From positions 1-64,000 of the forward strand of contig DAOUBW010000026.1 in NCBI GenBank assembly GCA_034432555.1: a stretch of DNA of 64,000 nt, read 5' to 3'. Under the pieces are notes generated by a model that was not told the origin of the DNA, made no database searches, and worked only from the letters and a program-made list of their open reading frames with translations. The DNA is from CP2-2F sp034432555 (GTDB lineage: Bacteria > Chloroflexota > Anaerolineae > Aggregatilineales > UBA2796). Below, piece by piece: positions 39,502 through 48,496 of this stretch. The position numbers were made by a program, and so were the translations under genes. Positions within the stretch are counted from its first letter, which is position 1. Every line of letters begins with the position of its first letter.

Positions 39502-41638
39502 GTGGTTCAACCGCTCCCCTGATCTGGTGGCAGTGGCGATCATTGGTTGGTTCAGCCTGCTGGCAATCACCTTTGCCGCTGCCACGCCCTTTGGCGAAGC
39601 ACCAGACGAGGTGCCACACTTTCTTTATGTACACTATGTGCTAGAAGAAGGGCTACCAATCGTTGGTGATAAGGCGAGCGTCTTTGCACGTGGCGATACA
39701 CAGCGCTCACATCCGCCGCTCTATTATCTGATCGGTGCGCTGTTGGTGGCAGATACGCAAAGAGCAGATTTCGCCGAATACATGCCACTCAATCCGTTTG
39801 GCTCAGTCGGTGTGGTCAGCAGCGCCAACCTAAACAATCACCTACATCGACGGGATTACAGCGGCGACTCAGGTATCGCTTTTTGGCGGCTGCGGCTGTA
39901 TAGCATTGCCCTTGCTTGCGGCACGCTATGGTTCACCTATCTGACGGGCAGACGTTTGTTCAGTGCGCCTGTTGGTTTGGCTGCCAGCCTTGTGTTAGCC
40001 AGCATACCGACCTTTATTCACATCAGCAGCAGCATCAATGACGATAACCTGATCACGCTGATGAGCGCGCTGTGCCTTTACCTGTGTGCGCGTGCGCTGA
40101 CGGGCGATAGCAGCCTTCGCAATACACTACTGGTCGGCTTGAGTGTAGGCGCAGGCTTGCTTAGCAAGCAGCACGGCATCGCGCTTTTAGGCTACCTTGC
40201 GATCACCACATTGCTTGGACTATGGCAGCGCGCTTGGACGTGGCGCTATGCCTTCCGCTGGCTGCTGATCACGCTTGGTGTGGCAGCACTCACGACAAGC
40301 TGGTGGTATCTCCGCAATGTGCTACTCTACGGCGATCCGTTGGCGGCAGAAGTCACGCTCGCATTGTGGGGACGTGGTGATCGTCCCTTGCTGCTTGCCG
40401 AGTTTGAGGCGATCTGGTTCTCCTTCTGGATGATACTCGGCTACTTTAATATACGCGGCGCGGAGTGGCTGTACGCCTATGTTGGCGCACTAACGCTCTT
40501 GGGCGGTGGAGGGCTGGTGTGGTGGATGCTGCGTAAGCGTGCGGATCGGCTGCCAGCTGCCTTTTTGGTGGGTTGCTTTCTCAGCCTGAATGTGGTGGTC
40601 TTTGTGATGCTGCTGCGTGTGGCAGGCGGGCAAGGGCGTATATACTTCCCTGTGGCAGGCGCCTTTGCCCTGCTTTTGGTAGTTGGCGGGCGCGCCTTGA
40701 TCGGCAAGTTTGCGCCGTTGGTTGCCGTGCCGCTGGCAGCCATGGCACTCATCACGCCCTTTACCTATCTGCCACGTGCCTATCCGACGCTTGAAGTGGT
40801 CGAAACTGTGCCGCCGACGGCAACGCGCCTTGCTGTACGCGCTGAGACGCTCACTCTGCACGCCTACGCGCTTGAAACGTCCGTCCTTGCGCGTGGCGAA
40901 CCGCTGCGCCTGACGCTCTACTTTTCGGGCAAGCACGCCGAAAATGCCCACTTTTTCGCTGTGGTCGTTAATCCGCGCACAGGCGAAGGCATCGGCGGTG
41001 TGGATACCTTCTTGGGCATGGCAGCCAGCGCCGATCTCAACCCTGATCTGCTCTACCGCGCCACTATGAGCATTCCCATGCTCGCCGATTTGCTGCCTGA
41101 GCCGCCTATGCAGGTGCAAGTGCAGTTAGGTTGGCGTGTAGGAATAGGCGGGCGTGCCTTGCCGTTGACAACACTTGAGGGTGCGCCGCTCGAAAGCCTT
41201 GTGGTAAATGGCGCCGTGCTACTGGATTCAGCTTGGCAGCCACCGCCCGCCGAAACAAAAGCGGAAGCAACCTTTGGTGGGTCACTGCGGCTGACGGGCT
41301 ATACACTCAGCGCGGCGACTGTGCGTGGCGGCGCTGAGCTGAGCCTTACACTGCATTGGGAAGGCATCTCGCGCTTGACAGCAGACTACCAAATGGCGTT
41401 CGGCGTGCTGGATGAGCGCAATCAGGTTGTGGTGCAGGCAGACGGCGCGCCACGTGGCTATCCCACTTCAGCATGGCAAATTGGCGTCCCCTTTGCTGAG
41501 ACGCGCCGCCTGACTCTGCCGCCCGATCTGCCCAACGGCGTTTACCGTCTCTACATCGGTTGGTATGACCAAAACGGCGAACGGCTGCCCTTGCCCAATG
41601 GTGAAACGCTCTATTTTGTGCCGCTGCGGGCGGAGTAG
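39491..41638 (+). CDS. GT39/PMT-like membrane glycosyltransferase
   Basis: The 715-residue protein has about 10-12 membrane segments (about 10-420) with the first-loop motif FGEAPDEVPHFLY holding acidic residues as in GT-C enzymes. The second half (about 440-710) is a predicted extracellular beta-sandwich region; its end (LRLTGYTLSAA, LSLTLHWEGISRLTADYQ, NGVYRLYIGWYDQNGERLPL) matches modules in the protein at 34982. It starts inside the 3' end of the amidase gene. The sugar and acceptor are unknown. Confidence 0.82.
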   Translation: MAFRWFNRSPDLVAVAIIGWFSLLAITFAAATPFGEAPDEVPHFLYVHYVLEEGLPIVGDKASVFARGDTQRSHPPLYYLIGALLVADTQRADFAEYMPLNPFGSVGVVSSANLNNHLHRRDYSGDSGIAFWRLRLYSIALACGTLWFTYLTGRRLFSAPVGLAASLVLASIPTFIHISSSINDDNLITLMSALCLYLCARALTGDSSLRNTLLVGLSVGAGLLSKQHGIALLGYLAITTLLGLWQRAWTWRYAFRWLLITLGVAALTTSWWYLRNVLLYGDPLAAEVTLALWGRGDRPLLLAEFEAIWFSFWMILGYFNIRGAEWLYAYVGALTLLGGGGLVWWMLRKRADRLPAAFLVGCFLSLNVVVFVMLLRVAGGQGRIYFPVAGAFALLLVVGGRALIGKFAPLVAVPLAAMALITPFTYLPRAYPTLEVVETVPPTATRLAVRAETLTLHAYALETSVLARGEPLRLTLYFSGKHAENAHFFAVVVNPRTGEGIGGVDTFLGMAASADLNPDLLYRATMSIPMLADLLPEPPMQVQVQLGWRVGIGGRALPLTTLEGAPLESLVVNGAVLLDSAWQPPPAETKAEATFGGSLRLTGYTLSAATVRGGAELSLTLHWEGISRLTADYQMAFGVLDERNQVVVQADGAPRGYPTSAWQIGVPFAETRRLTLPPDLPNGVYRLYIGWYDQNGERLPLPNGETLYFVPLRAE

Positions 41639-41639
41639 G

Positions 41640-41648
41640 TGCTATAAT
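41640..41648 (+). promoter_or_regulatory. Extended -10 promoter before the DUF5063-like gene
   Basis: TGCTATAAT starts two bases after the stop codon of the upstream glycosyltransferase and lies 36 bases before the next start codon. It is a perfect extended -10 box with no clear -35. Confidence 0.6.
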
Positions 41649-41684
41649 CGCAACACCTTTAGCAAAGATTAGGTGAAACTCAAT

Positions 41685-42188
41685 ATGTCCGAGTGGACTT
41701 TAACGCCTGAAGTTGCCAATTTTGTAGATAATGCCCGCCATTTCTGTGAGTTCTGCGAGGAATCGCACACCTTTGAGCTAGGTGAACGCCTGCTGCGCGC
41801 CGCTATCTTATTGGCAAATCTCTATAGTGCAGGCTTATTCCTGCCTGAGCAAGCGCCGCCCGAAGAGCCCATTCAGCCTCAATTTGATGAGCTGAATGAC
41901 TTTCCCGGCTTTGCAGAACTCACCCTGTTCTGGCAAGTGCAAGACGCACACGAATGGAGCGCACCTGTGGTCGGCTCGCTCTCGGAGACATTAGTTGGCA
42001 TTTACCGCGATGTGAAGCGTGCGCTCATCATCTTTGATGAGGGCTATGCGACCACCAATTCACTGCTGATGCACCAAGCGGCGTGGGATTGGCAGCACCA
42101 TATGGAGCGTGTGTGGGGCAACCATGCGGTAGATGCTTTGCGCGGCTTGCACAGCGCCATGAACAAACTACACAACGGGCAAGGCTAA
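41685..42188 (+). CDS. DUF5063-like small helical protein
   Basis: The 167-residue protein resembles DUF5063 proteins, whose function is unknown. It is acidic and mostly helical by composition, with FCEFCEESHTFELGERLL near residue 20-40 and DWQHHMERVWGNHAVDALRG near the end. The ATG at 41685 lies about eight bases after TAGGTG; an in-frame GTG at 41673 lies within that site. It has its own promoter-like element and faces an unknown gene six bases from its stop. Family assignment is from memory of the pattern. Confidence 0.65.
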   Translation: MSEWTLTPEVANFVDNARHFCEFCEESHTFELGERLLRAAILLANLYSAGLFLPEQAPPEEPIQPQFDELNDFPGFAELTLFWQVQDAHEWSAPVVGSLSETLVGIYRDVKRALIIFDEGYATTNSLLMHQAAWDWQHHMERVWGNHAVDALRGLHSAMNKLHNGQG

Positions 42189-42194
42189 GGGCGC

Positions 42195-42578
42195 TTAACT
42201 GCTGGGTGTTGGCGTGCGGGCGCGTTCGAGTGCTTCATCCAAGGTTTTGACAAGCACCATGTTGCGGGCGCTGTTGGGCGCCACACGGCTGATCAAGCCT
42301 GCTAGTGTCTCTAAAAAAACGCTTTTCGTCACGCCAATCACGCGCTTTTGGCGTGGATGCACCAACTTGCTGATCTTCTTGGCAACCGATAGCACCTGAA
42401 AAGTCGGGTTCCCTGTCTGCGAGACATCGAAGATCAGCGTTACCTCGTGCGGCACCGCCTCGATCATGGCGTAGGTTTCTTCGGCAAGGGCGATGATCTC
42501 GCTCACTTGAAGTGGGTCAGTCAATTTTTGGTGAATAATCGTATGTTCGGCATCAAGCCAATGGGCTGTGGCAGGCAT
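42195..42578 (-). CDS. Small protein of unknown function, possibly STAS/SpoIIAA-like
   Basis: I do not recognise this 127-residue protein with certainty. It has alternating strands and helices: LTDPLQVSEIIALAEETYAM, then VTLIFDVSQT, RVIGVTKSVF and NMVLVKTLDEALERA. That layout and the ALERA-type end recall STAS/SpoIIAA-like domains used in signalling, but no diagnostic motif is present. A perfect TTGACA -35 lies upstream. The last residues RTPTPSS echo the Thr-Pro bias of neighbours. Confidence 0.55.
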   Translation of the reverse strand: MPATAHWLDAEHTIIHQKLTDPLQVSEIIALAEETYAMIEAVPHEVTLIFDVSQTGNPTFQVLSVAKKISKLVHPRQKRVIGVTKSVFLETLAGLISRVAPNSARNMVLVKTLDEALERARTPTPSS

Positions 42579-42639
42579 ACTACACGTTCGCTTTGTGGTG
42601 GGTAAGGATGTTAGCGCCGATCTTTAATTTTTTAGTTAA

Positions 42640-42667
42640 CCTATCACAGATTCAAGATAGTTGTCAA
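42640..42667 (-). promoter_or_regulatory. Candidate promoter for the small unknown protein
   Basis: On the minus strand a perfect TTGACA (42667-42662) is followed after 16 bases by GATAGG preceded by TGT. The -10 match is poor, so recognition would rest on the -35 and the TG element. The start codon is about 60 bases downstream. This AT-richer gap (42579-42730) shows no other feature. Confidence 0.4.
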
Positions 42668-42730
42668 GCCACCAAGTCAATACACTTTACCTATGCGGGC
42701 AGCCTGCGCGCTCTAGCTTCAACTCCCCTT

Positions 42731-43960
42731 CTATTCAAGGATCACGCGCACCTCACACGGTGGCGGGAAGTTGCCCGTTTTATCCACTACAGTCAAGCGC
42801 AGCCAATAAACGCCATTGGGCAGTAGGTCTGTATTAAATTCCGCCAACACGCCGCTTACAACCGCTGCTGGGCGTGTGATGATGTTCTGCCATGTGGCGG
42901 AAGCATCAGCACGAATTTCGATCTTGTAGAACTGAAAATCGGTATGGGTGGCGCTGCCTGTGATGGTGAACACACCGCGCAGCGTGCCATCAGGCTGCAC
43001 ATTTACCATTTGTTGCTGTGGGTTGCCGCAGTTGCGAATGGCGATGCCGCCTAGCGTTGGCGGCGCAGCGCTGATCGGGCGCGGTACATAGAGTACCTCG
43101 CCGGCGCTCAGCCGCGAGGGATCATTAATGCAGTTGGCACGTGCCAATTCGGCTAAGCTGATGCCTGCCCGTCGGGCGATGCTGAAAAGCGTCTCGCCCG
43201 CCTGCACGGTGTAGGGCGTCCAGTCGCGGCGCGGCGCGCAGGGCGTGCCAGTCGCAACCCCAATTACGAAGGGGGTGACGGTTGGCGTCAGCAAGTCAGG
43301 CGGGAAGGTTGGCACAAACAGGGTCGGCGTCGGCGTTGGCGTTGCTGTGAAGGTAGCGCTTGGCGTAAAAGTGCGTGTTGCCGTCGGCGTGTGGGTTGGT
43401 GTAGCAGTCGCCGTGAAGGTATGTGTTGCCGTCGGCGTGGCAGTCGCGGTTGCCGTCAGGGTTGGCGTGGGTGTGCGGCTAAAAGTTGGGGTGGGTGTGG
43501 CGCTGGGCGTGATTGTCCGTGTCAGGGTCGCTGTTGGTGAGGGTGTGCGGCTTGGCGTTTGGGTTGGAGCAAGCGTGCGCGTCCCCGTTGCGGTTGTGGT
43601 GACGGTTGGGCTGCTCATTAAGGGCGCGTTGGTATTTGCCTCAGGCGTGCTGCGTGGTAGCTCTGTAGGGCTGAGGGTTGGCTGTTGCGTTGGCGGCTCA
43701 GGCGTAGCAGTCGGATTGACGACCTTAGTCAGTGTGACAGGTGCATCGGTAGCCGTGAGGCTTGGCGGCATGTCCGTTGGGCGCGTCGGCGTGTCGGTAG
43801 CACCAGTATCAGGGGTGGTGCTGGCAGACTGCCCAACCTGAGTCGGTGCGGCATCAGCACGTTGGCTGAGCGTCAGCACCACACCGAAGACTAATGCCAA
43901 TGCCAGCATCCCAATCGCCACAAGGGCGACCACCACTTCACTGCCTGCATCACGACGCAT
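42731..43960 (-). CDS. Membrane-anchored LysM protein with Thr-Pro linker
   Basis: The 409-residue protein (ATG 43960; AGGTGG nine bases upstream) has an N-terminal membrane anchor (about 8-32), a long Thr/Pro/Ala-rich linker (about 35-225), a LysM domain (YTVQAGETLFSIARRAGISL to GEVLYVPR) and a C-terminal beta-sandwich with NGVYWLRLTVVDKTGNFPPP. LysM domains bind N-acetylglucosamine polymers such as peptidoglycan. The gene overlaps the end of the kinase-like gene by 11 bases, so the two are probably made together and may work as wall sensor and signalling partner (inference). Confidence 0.85.
   Translation of the reverse strand: MRRDAGSEVVVALVAIGMLALALVFGVVLTLSQRADAAPTQVGQSASTTPDTGATDTPTRPTDMPPSLTATDAPVTLTKVVNPTATPEPPTQQPTLSPTELPRSTPEANTNAPLMSSPTVTTTATGTRTLAPTQTPSRTPSPTATLTRTITPSATPTPTFSRTPTPTLTATATATPTATHTFTATATPTHTPTATRTFTPSATFTATPTPTPTLFVPTFPPDLLTPTVTPFVIGVATGTPCAPRRDWTPYTVQAGETLFSIARRAGISLAELARANCINDPSRLSAGEVLYVPRPISAAPPTLGGIAIRNCGNPQQQMVNVQPDGTLRGVFTITGSATHTDFQFYKIEIRADASATWQNIITRPAAVVSGVLAEFNTDLLPNGVYWLRLTVVDKTGNFPPPCEVRVILE
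43320..43600. repeat. Low-complexity Thr-Pro coding stretch of the LysM gene
   Basis: Hexamer-rich sequence (GTTGGCGT and GTGTGGGT variants on the plus strand) encodes Thr, Pro and Ala alternation on the minus strand. The plus strand is open over about 600 bases here only because of this bias. Confidence 0.7.
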
Positions 43961-46900
43961 GAGCTTCAACCACCTTTGGCTGCTGGACGGGCAGCGCCAT
44001 TGTAAATGTGCTGGAGGTGCCGCGCTCAGACTCGAACCACAAATGCCCGTGATGTGCTTCTGTCAGCGCACGCGCAATCGAAAGCCCAACGCCGGTATCA
44101 CCTAAGCCTGCCACTAAAGGCGTATCGGCGCGGAACATGCGGCTAAAGACACGCGCTTGTTCTTCCGGCGGCACACCACCGCCAAAATCGCGCACGCTGA
44201 TCACAATCATCTCGGCGGGCTTAGCAGGCGTGCCATTGACGACAGGTGGCATAAAGGCGCGCTCGTGCCGTGCGGCGATCAGCACTTCGCCATCGTCTGG
44301 TGAAGCGCGGTAGGCATTGGAGAGCAGTTCGATCAACACTTGTTGCAGCGCGCTACGATCACCATTGATGATCGGCAAGCTATCCGGCAAATTCAGGCGC
44401 AACGTAATGCCTTTTTCCAAGAACTGCGTCTGTGTGGCTGTGATGGCGTCATCAATCACTTCGCCCAAATCAAGGTGTGCCACATGGAGCTTCACCTGAC
44501 CGCTATCAATAGCGACGACGCGCACAAATTCCTCGATCAAGGTAGCTAGGCGCTCACCATTCGATTTCACGCGCAGTAAGAATTGCCGCTGCAAATCGCC
44601 CAAAATACCGACGGATTCGTTCAGCAGCAGGTCTATATAGGCGCTCATAGCGCCAAGCGGCGTGCGAAGTTCCTGTGCCATGCTGAGCAACACCTCAAGC
44701 GTTTCAGCGTTGGTGGTGCTGCCTGCCGAACGGCTAGCAGTGCTAAGTTTGCGGCGTGCATCGTCCAGTTGCTCTTTCAGGCGCTGAGCCTGCCCTTGTG
44801 CGCGCAGCAGTTGATGTTCTAACTCGCTGCGTTCTTCGGTCAGGTCATCAATCATGGTCTTGAGCGTGCCAATGCCTTCTGCGCCAAGCTGTTGCAGCAC
44901 TTCGCGGTTGCCTTCCACACGCGCCAAAAGCTGATCGCGCTCGCTTTGCAAGGCAGCCCGTCCGGCAGCGAGTTTATCACGCTCACTGAGCAGTGCCGCC
45001 ATTTCTTCCTTCAGCTTATCGCGCTCTGCGGCGGCACGCCGATGGTTGTGGATAGCCGCTTCAAGGTCTTGCTGCAAAGCAGCCATTTCGGCAACCATGC
45101 GCGTTCGCAGGGATTCCCACTGTTCGCGCTCGGTGTGGGTGGACTCACGGTCGTGCCGCAGCGAGTCACGCTGACGGGCAAGCGCTTCACGGTCGCCGGC
45201 AAGGCGGCGTAGATCGTTCTCTAGCGCGCTGATTTTCGCCTCGCGCTCATCGGCGGTAGCGATCAGATCGCGCACGCGCTGCAATTCGGCGCGCAGCGTG
45301 TCACGCTCTTGGCTGGCACGCTCTGCTTGCGCCTTATAACGGCTGCGCTCATCGGTGAGGTTTGCCAAAGTGGTAATCAGCCCATTTGAGCCGCCTTCAA
45401 TGCCAACTGCGCGCAGTTGCGCCTCAACATCGCTCAGTTGGGCGCGCAGTTGATCGCGTTCCACCTCAAGGCGGGCGCGTTCTTCGCTCTGGCGGGTCAG
45501 CAGATCGCGCAGCATAGCGGGCGCAGTATTGCCACCGCTGCGAATTTCCAGCAGTTGGCGTTCCAGCATTTCCTTTTGTGCCAGCAAGTCATCGCGCTCT
45601 TGCTGCAAAACGCGCACGACTGTGCTGATCATCTCATCATCGCTGCCGCTGGCTGTAGCAAGCTGCGTTTGTGCCTCTTGGAGTGCCTGCACAAGGCGCT
45701 CACGCTCTGATTCCAGTTTGCTACGTTCGCTAGACATCTTCTCGATGCGCTGCGAGATGGAAAGCCCTTCGGGATCATCTGCCACGATTTCGGCGATGCG
45801 GCTGCGCTCGTAATCGAGTTCGATCTGCAAATCGCGCACCAGTGCGCTTAATTCGTTGATCTGGCTGCGCGCAAGTTCAAGGCTTGCCTGCATTTCTGCG
45901 CGCATGGCAGCGGTATTGCTAAGTGGCTGCTCTGCGTCAGCCGTGCCTTCCAGCACAGCTTGCGCGGCACTACGCTGTGATTCCAAACGCGCACGGTGCG
46001 CCGCACGGCTGATCATCAACAGGCGCGCCGCTGCCGGCGAAATGCTCTCCAGCAGGCGGCGCTCATTTTCGCGCAGATTGCGCTGCGTATAAGGTAGCGC
46101 CACAACCAGCACACCGACAATATCGCCTTCACGGGTGAGTGGCTGGAAGTAGACAGGTCCGATCTTCTGAATATCCAGCCGTGTGTAGAGATCAACCATC
46201 TCGTTCAGATTTTGATCGGCGGAGAGGCTGCGCTGAATACGGCTGGCAAGCGATTCTTGTAAGGTTGGCTGCTCATCCAGCTTGAAGGCCATGGCGGCGA
46301 TAGGGCGCTGCTGCACCACGTCGAAGGCTGCCAACACATCGGCATAATCTTGATCATCTGCCACCAAAAGTGCGGCAATATCCGCCTTGACCACAGACGC
46401 CGCCGCAATCACAATCTGACGTGGCAGGTCTTCCGGCTTTTCGCGCTCGATCATCGTGCCGATGGTCTTAAGCAGCGTCATTGACTCGCGGTCTACGGTT
46501 GTATCAATCAGGTTGGTTGAGATGGTGGTCAGGGTGGAGACAGTCGCCTGCGCGGCGCGCTCATCCACCATTTGGGTTAGGCGCGTGATCACCAAGCGGT
46601 AGACGACGACTGCCAAGAGCGGCATCGCAATCAGGAAGGCAAGGCGCAGCGCGCCCGCCTCGCTGCCGTTGATTTGCGCGTTCAGAATGCCGTAGCTGGT
46701 ATAGCTGTAGCCCGCCAACAGCACGATGAAAAAGAGCAGTTTTAAGGGCACATCCGGCACACGGCGCGCATTGATCAGCAGCAGCAACAGCCACAGCACG
46801 CACAGCGCAGCCGTACCCAGCGTCCAGCCAATGCCAAAAGGCGTCCCGTTAAAGGCGCCCTGCGCGCTGAATTCGGTATACCACACATAAGCAGTGTAGC

Positions 46901-47309
46901 CATAGGCTGCCAACAGCACCAAGAGCAAGCCAAAGAACAATGCGCCGAACGGGAAACGGCGCACGCCCTTCCCATTAAAGGTAGGCGGCGGCACAACCTC
47001 AGCGCGCAGGAAGGCAAAGCCCACAAAGGCGATCACAAAGGCATTCACGGCACGTTCCAGCGGCGGCATGATGGCAGCATTCGGCTGCCCGCTGAGCAGC
47101 ACAGCAAGCGCACCGCCCATCAGCGCCAACCACGCCACCAAAACGCCAAAGGCTGCCCACGCATAGCCGGCGGCAGCGCGTTCACCCTTGCCGCGCAAAC
47201 GCTGCCCCAGCGCCATAAACAACGCTGCGCCGCTCAGCACCAACATTGCCATGAAGTAGAGCAGCGCCACAGATGGCTCAGCAAAAAGCGTTAGCAAATC
47301 AGGTGCCAC
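43950..47309 (-). CDS. Histidine-kinase-like membrane protein with Gln at the phospho-acceptor site
   Basis: The 1119-residue protein starts at GTG 47309 (GAGGG seven bases upstream). It has seven or so N-terminal membrane segments (about 10-245), a GAF-like domain (about 260-435), a very long coiled coil (about 455-850), a HisKA-like dimerisation region and an HATPase domain. The H-box reads SMAQELRTPLGAM, so the normal His is Gln879 (codon CAG at 44673-44675). The ATPase keeps the N box (LIELLSNAYR), DFGGGV and GDTGVGLSIA. It probably cannot autophosphorylate on the usual residue. No response regulator gene is adjacent; the LysM gene follows. Confidence 0.9.
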   Translation of the reverse strand: MAPDLLTLFAEPSVALLYFMAMLVLSGAALFMALGQRLRGKGERAAAGYAWAAFGVLVAWLALMGGALAVLLSGQPNAAIMPPLERAVNAFVIAFVGFAFLRAEVVPPPTFNGKGVRRFPFGALFFGLLLVLLAAYGYTAYVWYTEFSAQGAFNGTPFGIGWTLGTAALCVLWLLLLLINARRVPDVPLKLLFFIVLLAGYSYTSYGILNAQINGSEAGALRLAFLIAMPLLAVVVYRLVITRLTQMVDERAAQATVSTLTTISTNLIDTTVDRESMTLLKTIGTMIEREKPEDLPRQIVIAAASVVKADIAALLVADDQDYADVLAAFDVVQQRPIAAMAFKLDEQPTLQESLASRIQRSLSADQNLNEMVDLYTRLDIQKIGPVYFQPLTREGDIVGVLVVALPYTQRNLRENERRLLESISPAAARLLMISRAAHRARLESQRSAAQAVLEGTADAEQPLSNTAAMRAEMQASLELARSQINELSALVRDLQIELDYERSRIAEIVADDPEGLSISQRIEKMSSERSKLESERERLVQALQEAQTQLATASGSDDEMISTVVRVLQQERDDLLAQKEMLERQLLEIRSGGNTAPAMLRDLLTRQSEERARLEVERDQLRAQLSDVEAQLRAVGIEGGSNGLITTLANLTDERSRYKAQAERASQERDTLRAELQRVRDLIATADEREAKISALENDLRRLAGDREALARQRDSLRHDRESTHTEREQWESLRTRMVAEMAALQQDLEAAIHNHRRAAAERDKLKEEMAALLSERDKLAAGRAALQSERDQLLARVEGNREVLQQLGAEGIGTLKTMIDDLTEERSELEHQLLRAQGQAQRLKEQLDDARRKLSTASRSAGSTTNAETLEVLLSMAQELRTPLGAMSAYIDLLLNESVGILGDLQRQFLLRVKSNGERLATLIEEFVRVVAIDSGQVKLHVAHLDLGEVIDDAITATQTQFLEKGITLRLNLPDSLPIINGDRSALQQVLIELLSNAYRASPDDGEVLIAARHERAFMPPVVNGTPAKPAEMIVISVRDFGGGVPPEEQARVFSRMFRADTPLVAGLGDTGVGLSIARALTEAHHGHLWFESERGTSSTFTMALPVQQPKVVEAHAS

Positions 47310-47371
47310 AGTGTTACCCTCTGCTCGAACTAACCAACCTGACCAATGATCCTGACCTAATCCTAACCTGT

Positions 47372-47380
47372 ATCATAGCA
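47372..47380 (-). promoter_or_regulatory. Extended -10 element for the kinase-like gene
   Basis: TGCTATGAT reads on the minus strand, 63 bases before the GTG start. No good -35 is seen. The remaining bases of this 167-base gap show nothing else. Confidence 0.4.
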
Positions 47381-47476
47381 CAAATGTGCCGCAGCTCGGC
47401 TTGTGGTGCGTTGGAAGCCCGTTAGAGATCGGCAAATTCGCCTGCTCGTAGGGGAAGCGTAGGGCAGCCTTCAAGC

Positions 47477-48454
47477 TCAGTCTTCGGTGCCGCCATCCCG
47501 CAGCAGTTTCAGATCAGCCTCGACCATGCCCTGAATCAGTTCGGTGAAGCTGACAGTTGGCTCCCAGCCAAGCTGCTTGCCCGCCTTGCTCGGATCGCCC
47601 ACCAATAAATCTACCTCAGCCGGGCGCATAAAAGCAGGGTCTTGCACCACATAATCGTGCCAATTCAGCCCGACATGACTGAACGCCGTCTCCACCAACT
47701 TCTGGACGGTATGCGTCTCGCCTGTCGCCACCACATAATCATCAGGCGTTGGCTGTTGAAGCATTAGCCACATGGCGCGCACATAGTCGCCAGCAAAGCC
47801 CCAGTCCCGCTGTGAGTCGAGGTTGCCAAGCCGCAGTTCCTTTGCCATGCCCAGCTTGATACGCGCCACGTTATAGGTTACTTTTCGCGTAACAAACTCA
47901 ATGCCACGGCGCTCACTTTCATGGTTGAACAGGATTCCGCTGACAGCGAACATATTGTAGCTCTCGCGGTAGTTCACCGTGATCCAGTGTCCGTATGCCT
48001 TCGCCACACCATAAGGGCTGCGCGGATAAAGCGGCGTCGTCTCGCGCTGCGGCACTTCTTGCACCTTGCCGAAAATCTCTGAGGAGGATGCCTGATAAAA
48101 GCGTATGTCAGGGTTCACGTGCCGAATGGCATCTAGCAGGCGCGTGACGCCCAGCGCGGTGACATCACCCGTGAAGACAGGCTGCCGCCAAGAGGTCTGC
48201 ACGAAACTTTGGGCAGCAAGGTTATAGACTTCTTCGGGCTTGGACTCGCGCAGTGCTTCTTGCAGCGAAGTTTGATCAAGCATATCGCCTGAGATCAGCC
48301 GAATGTGATCTTGAATGTGGCTGATGCGTGAGAAGCGCTGCGTGCTGGTGCGCCGCACCAACCCGAAGACTTCGTAGCCTTGTTCGAGCAGCAGTTCGGC
48401 AAGGTATGAGCCATCTTGCCCAGTGATGCCAGTGATAAGCGCATGTTTTGCCAT
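47477..48454 (-). CDS. gmd: GDP-mannose 4,6-dehydratase
   Basis: Gmd turns GDP-D-mannose into GDP-4-keto-6-deoxymannose. The 325-residue protein has the cofactor motif ITGITGQDGSYLAELLLEQG, the active-site SSSEIFG, YPRSPYGVAKAYGHW with the YxxxK pair, and GILFNHESERRG plus LGNLDSQRDWGFAGDYVRAM, all diagnostic. AAGGAG lies 11 bases before the ATG. The reductase gene upstream supplies the next step, so the pair should make GDP-D-rhamnose or a close relative for surface glycans. Confidence 0.95.
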   Translation of the reverse strand: MAKHALITGITGQDGSYLAELLLEQGYEVFGLVRRTSTQRFSRISHIQDHIRLISGDMLDQTSLQEALRESKPEEVYNLAAQSFVQTSWRQPVFTGDVTALGVTRLLDAIRHVNPDIRFYQASSSEIFGKVQEVPQRETTPLYPRSPYGVAKAYGHWITVNYRESYNMFAVSGILFNHESERRGIEFVTRKVTYNVARIKLGMAKELRLGNLDSQRDWGFAGDYVRAMWLMLQQPTPDDYVVATGETHTVQKLVETAFSHVGLNWHDYVVQDPAFMRPAEVDLLVGDPSKAGKQLGWEPTVSFTELIQGMVEADLKLLRDGGTED

Positions 48455-48496
48455 GAAAGTTCGGACTCCTTACAGTGATCAAATGAATGGAAGCGA

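Noticed and set aside
43245..43841. A 198-codon open frame on the plus strand opposite the LysM gene
   Set aside because: It is a Gly/Val repeat mirror of the Thr-Pro linker, with no ribosome-binding site and a known gene on the opposite strand.
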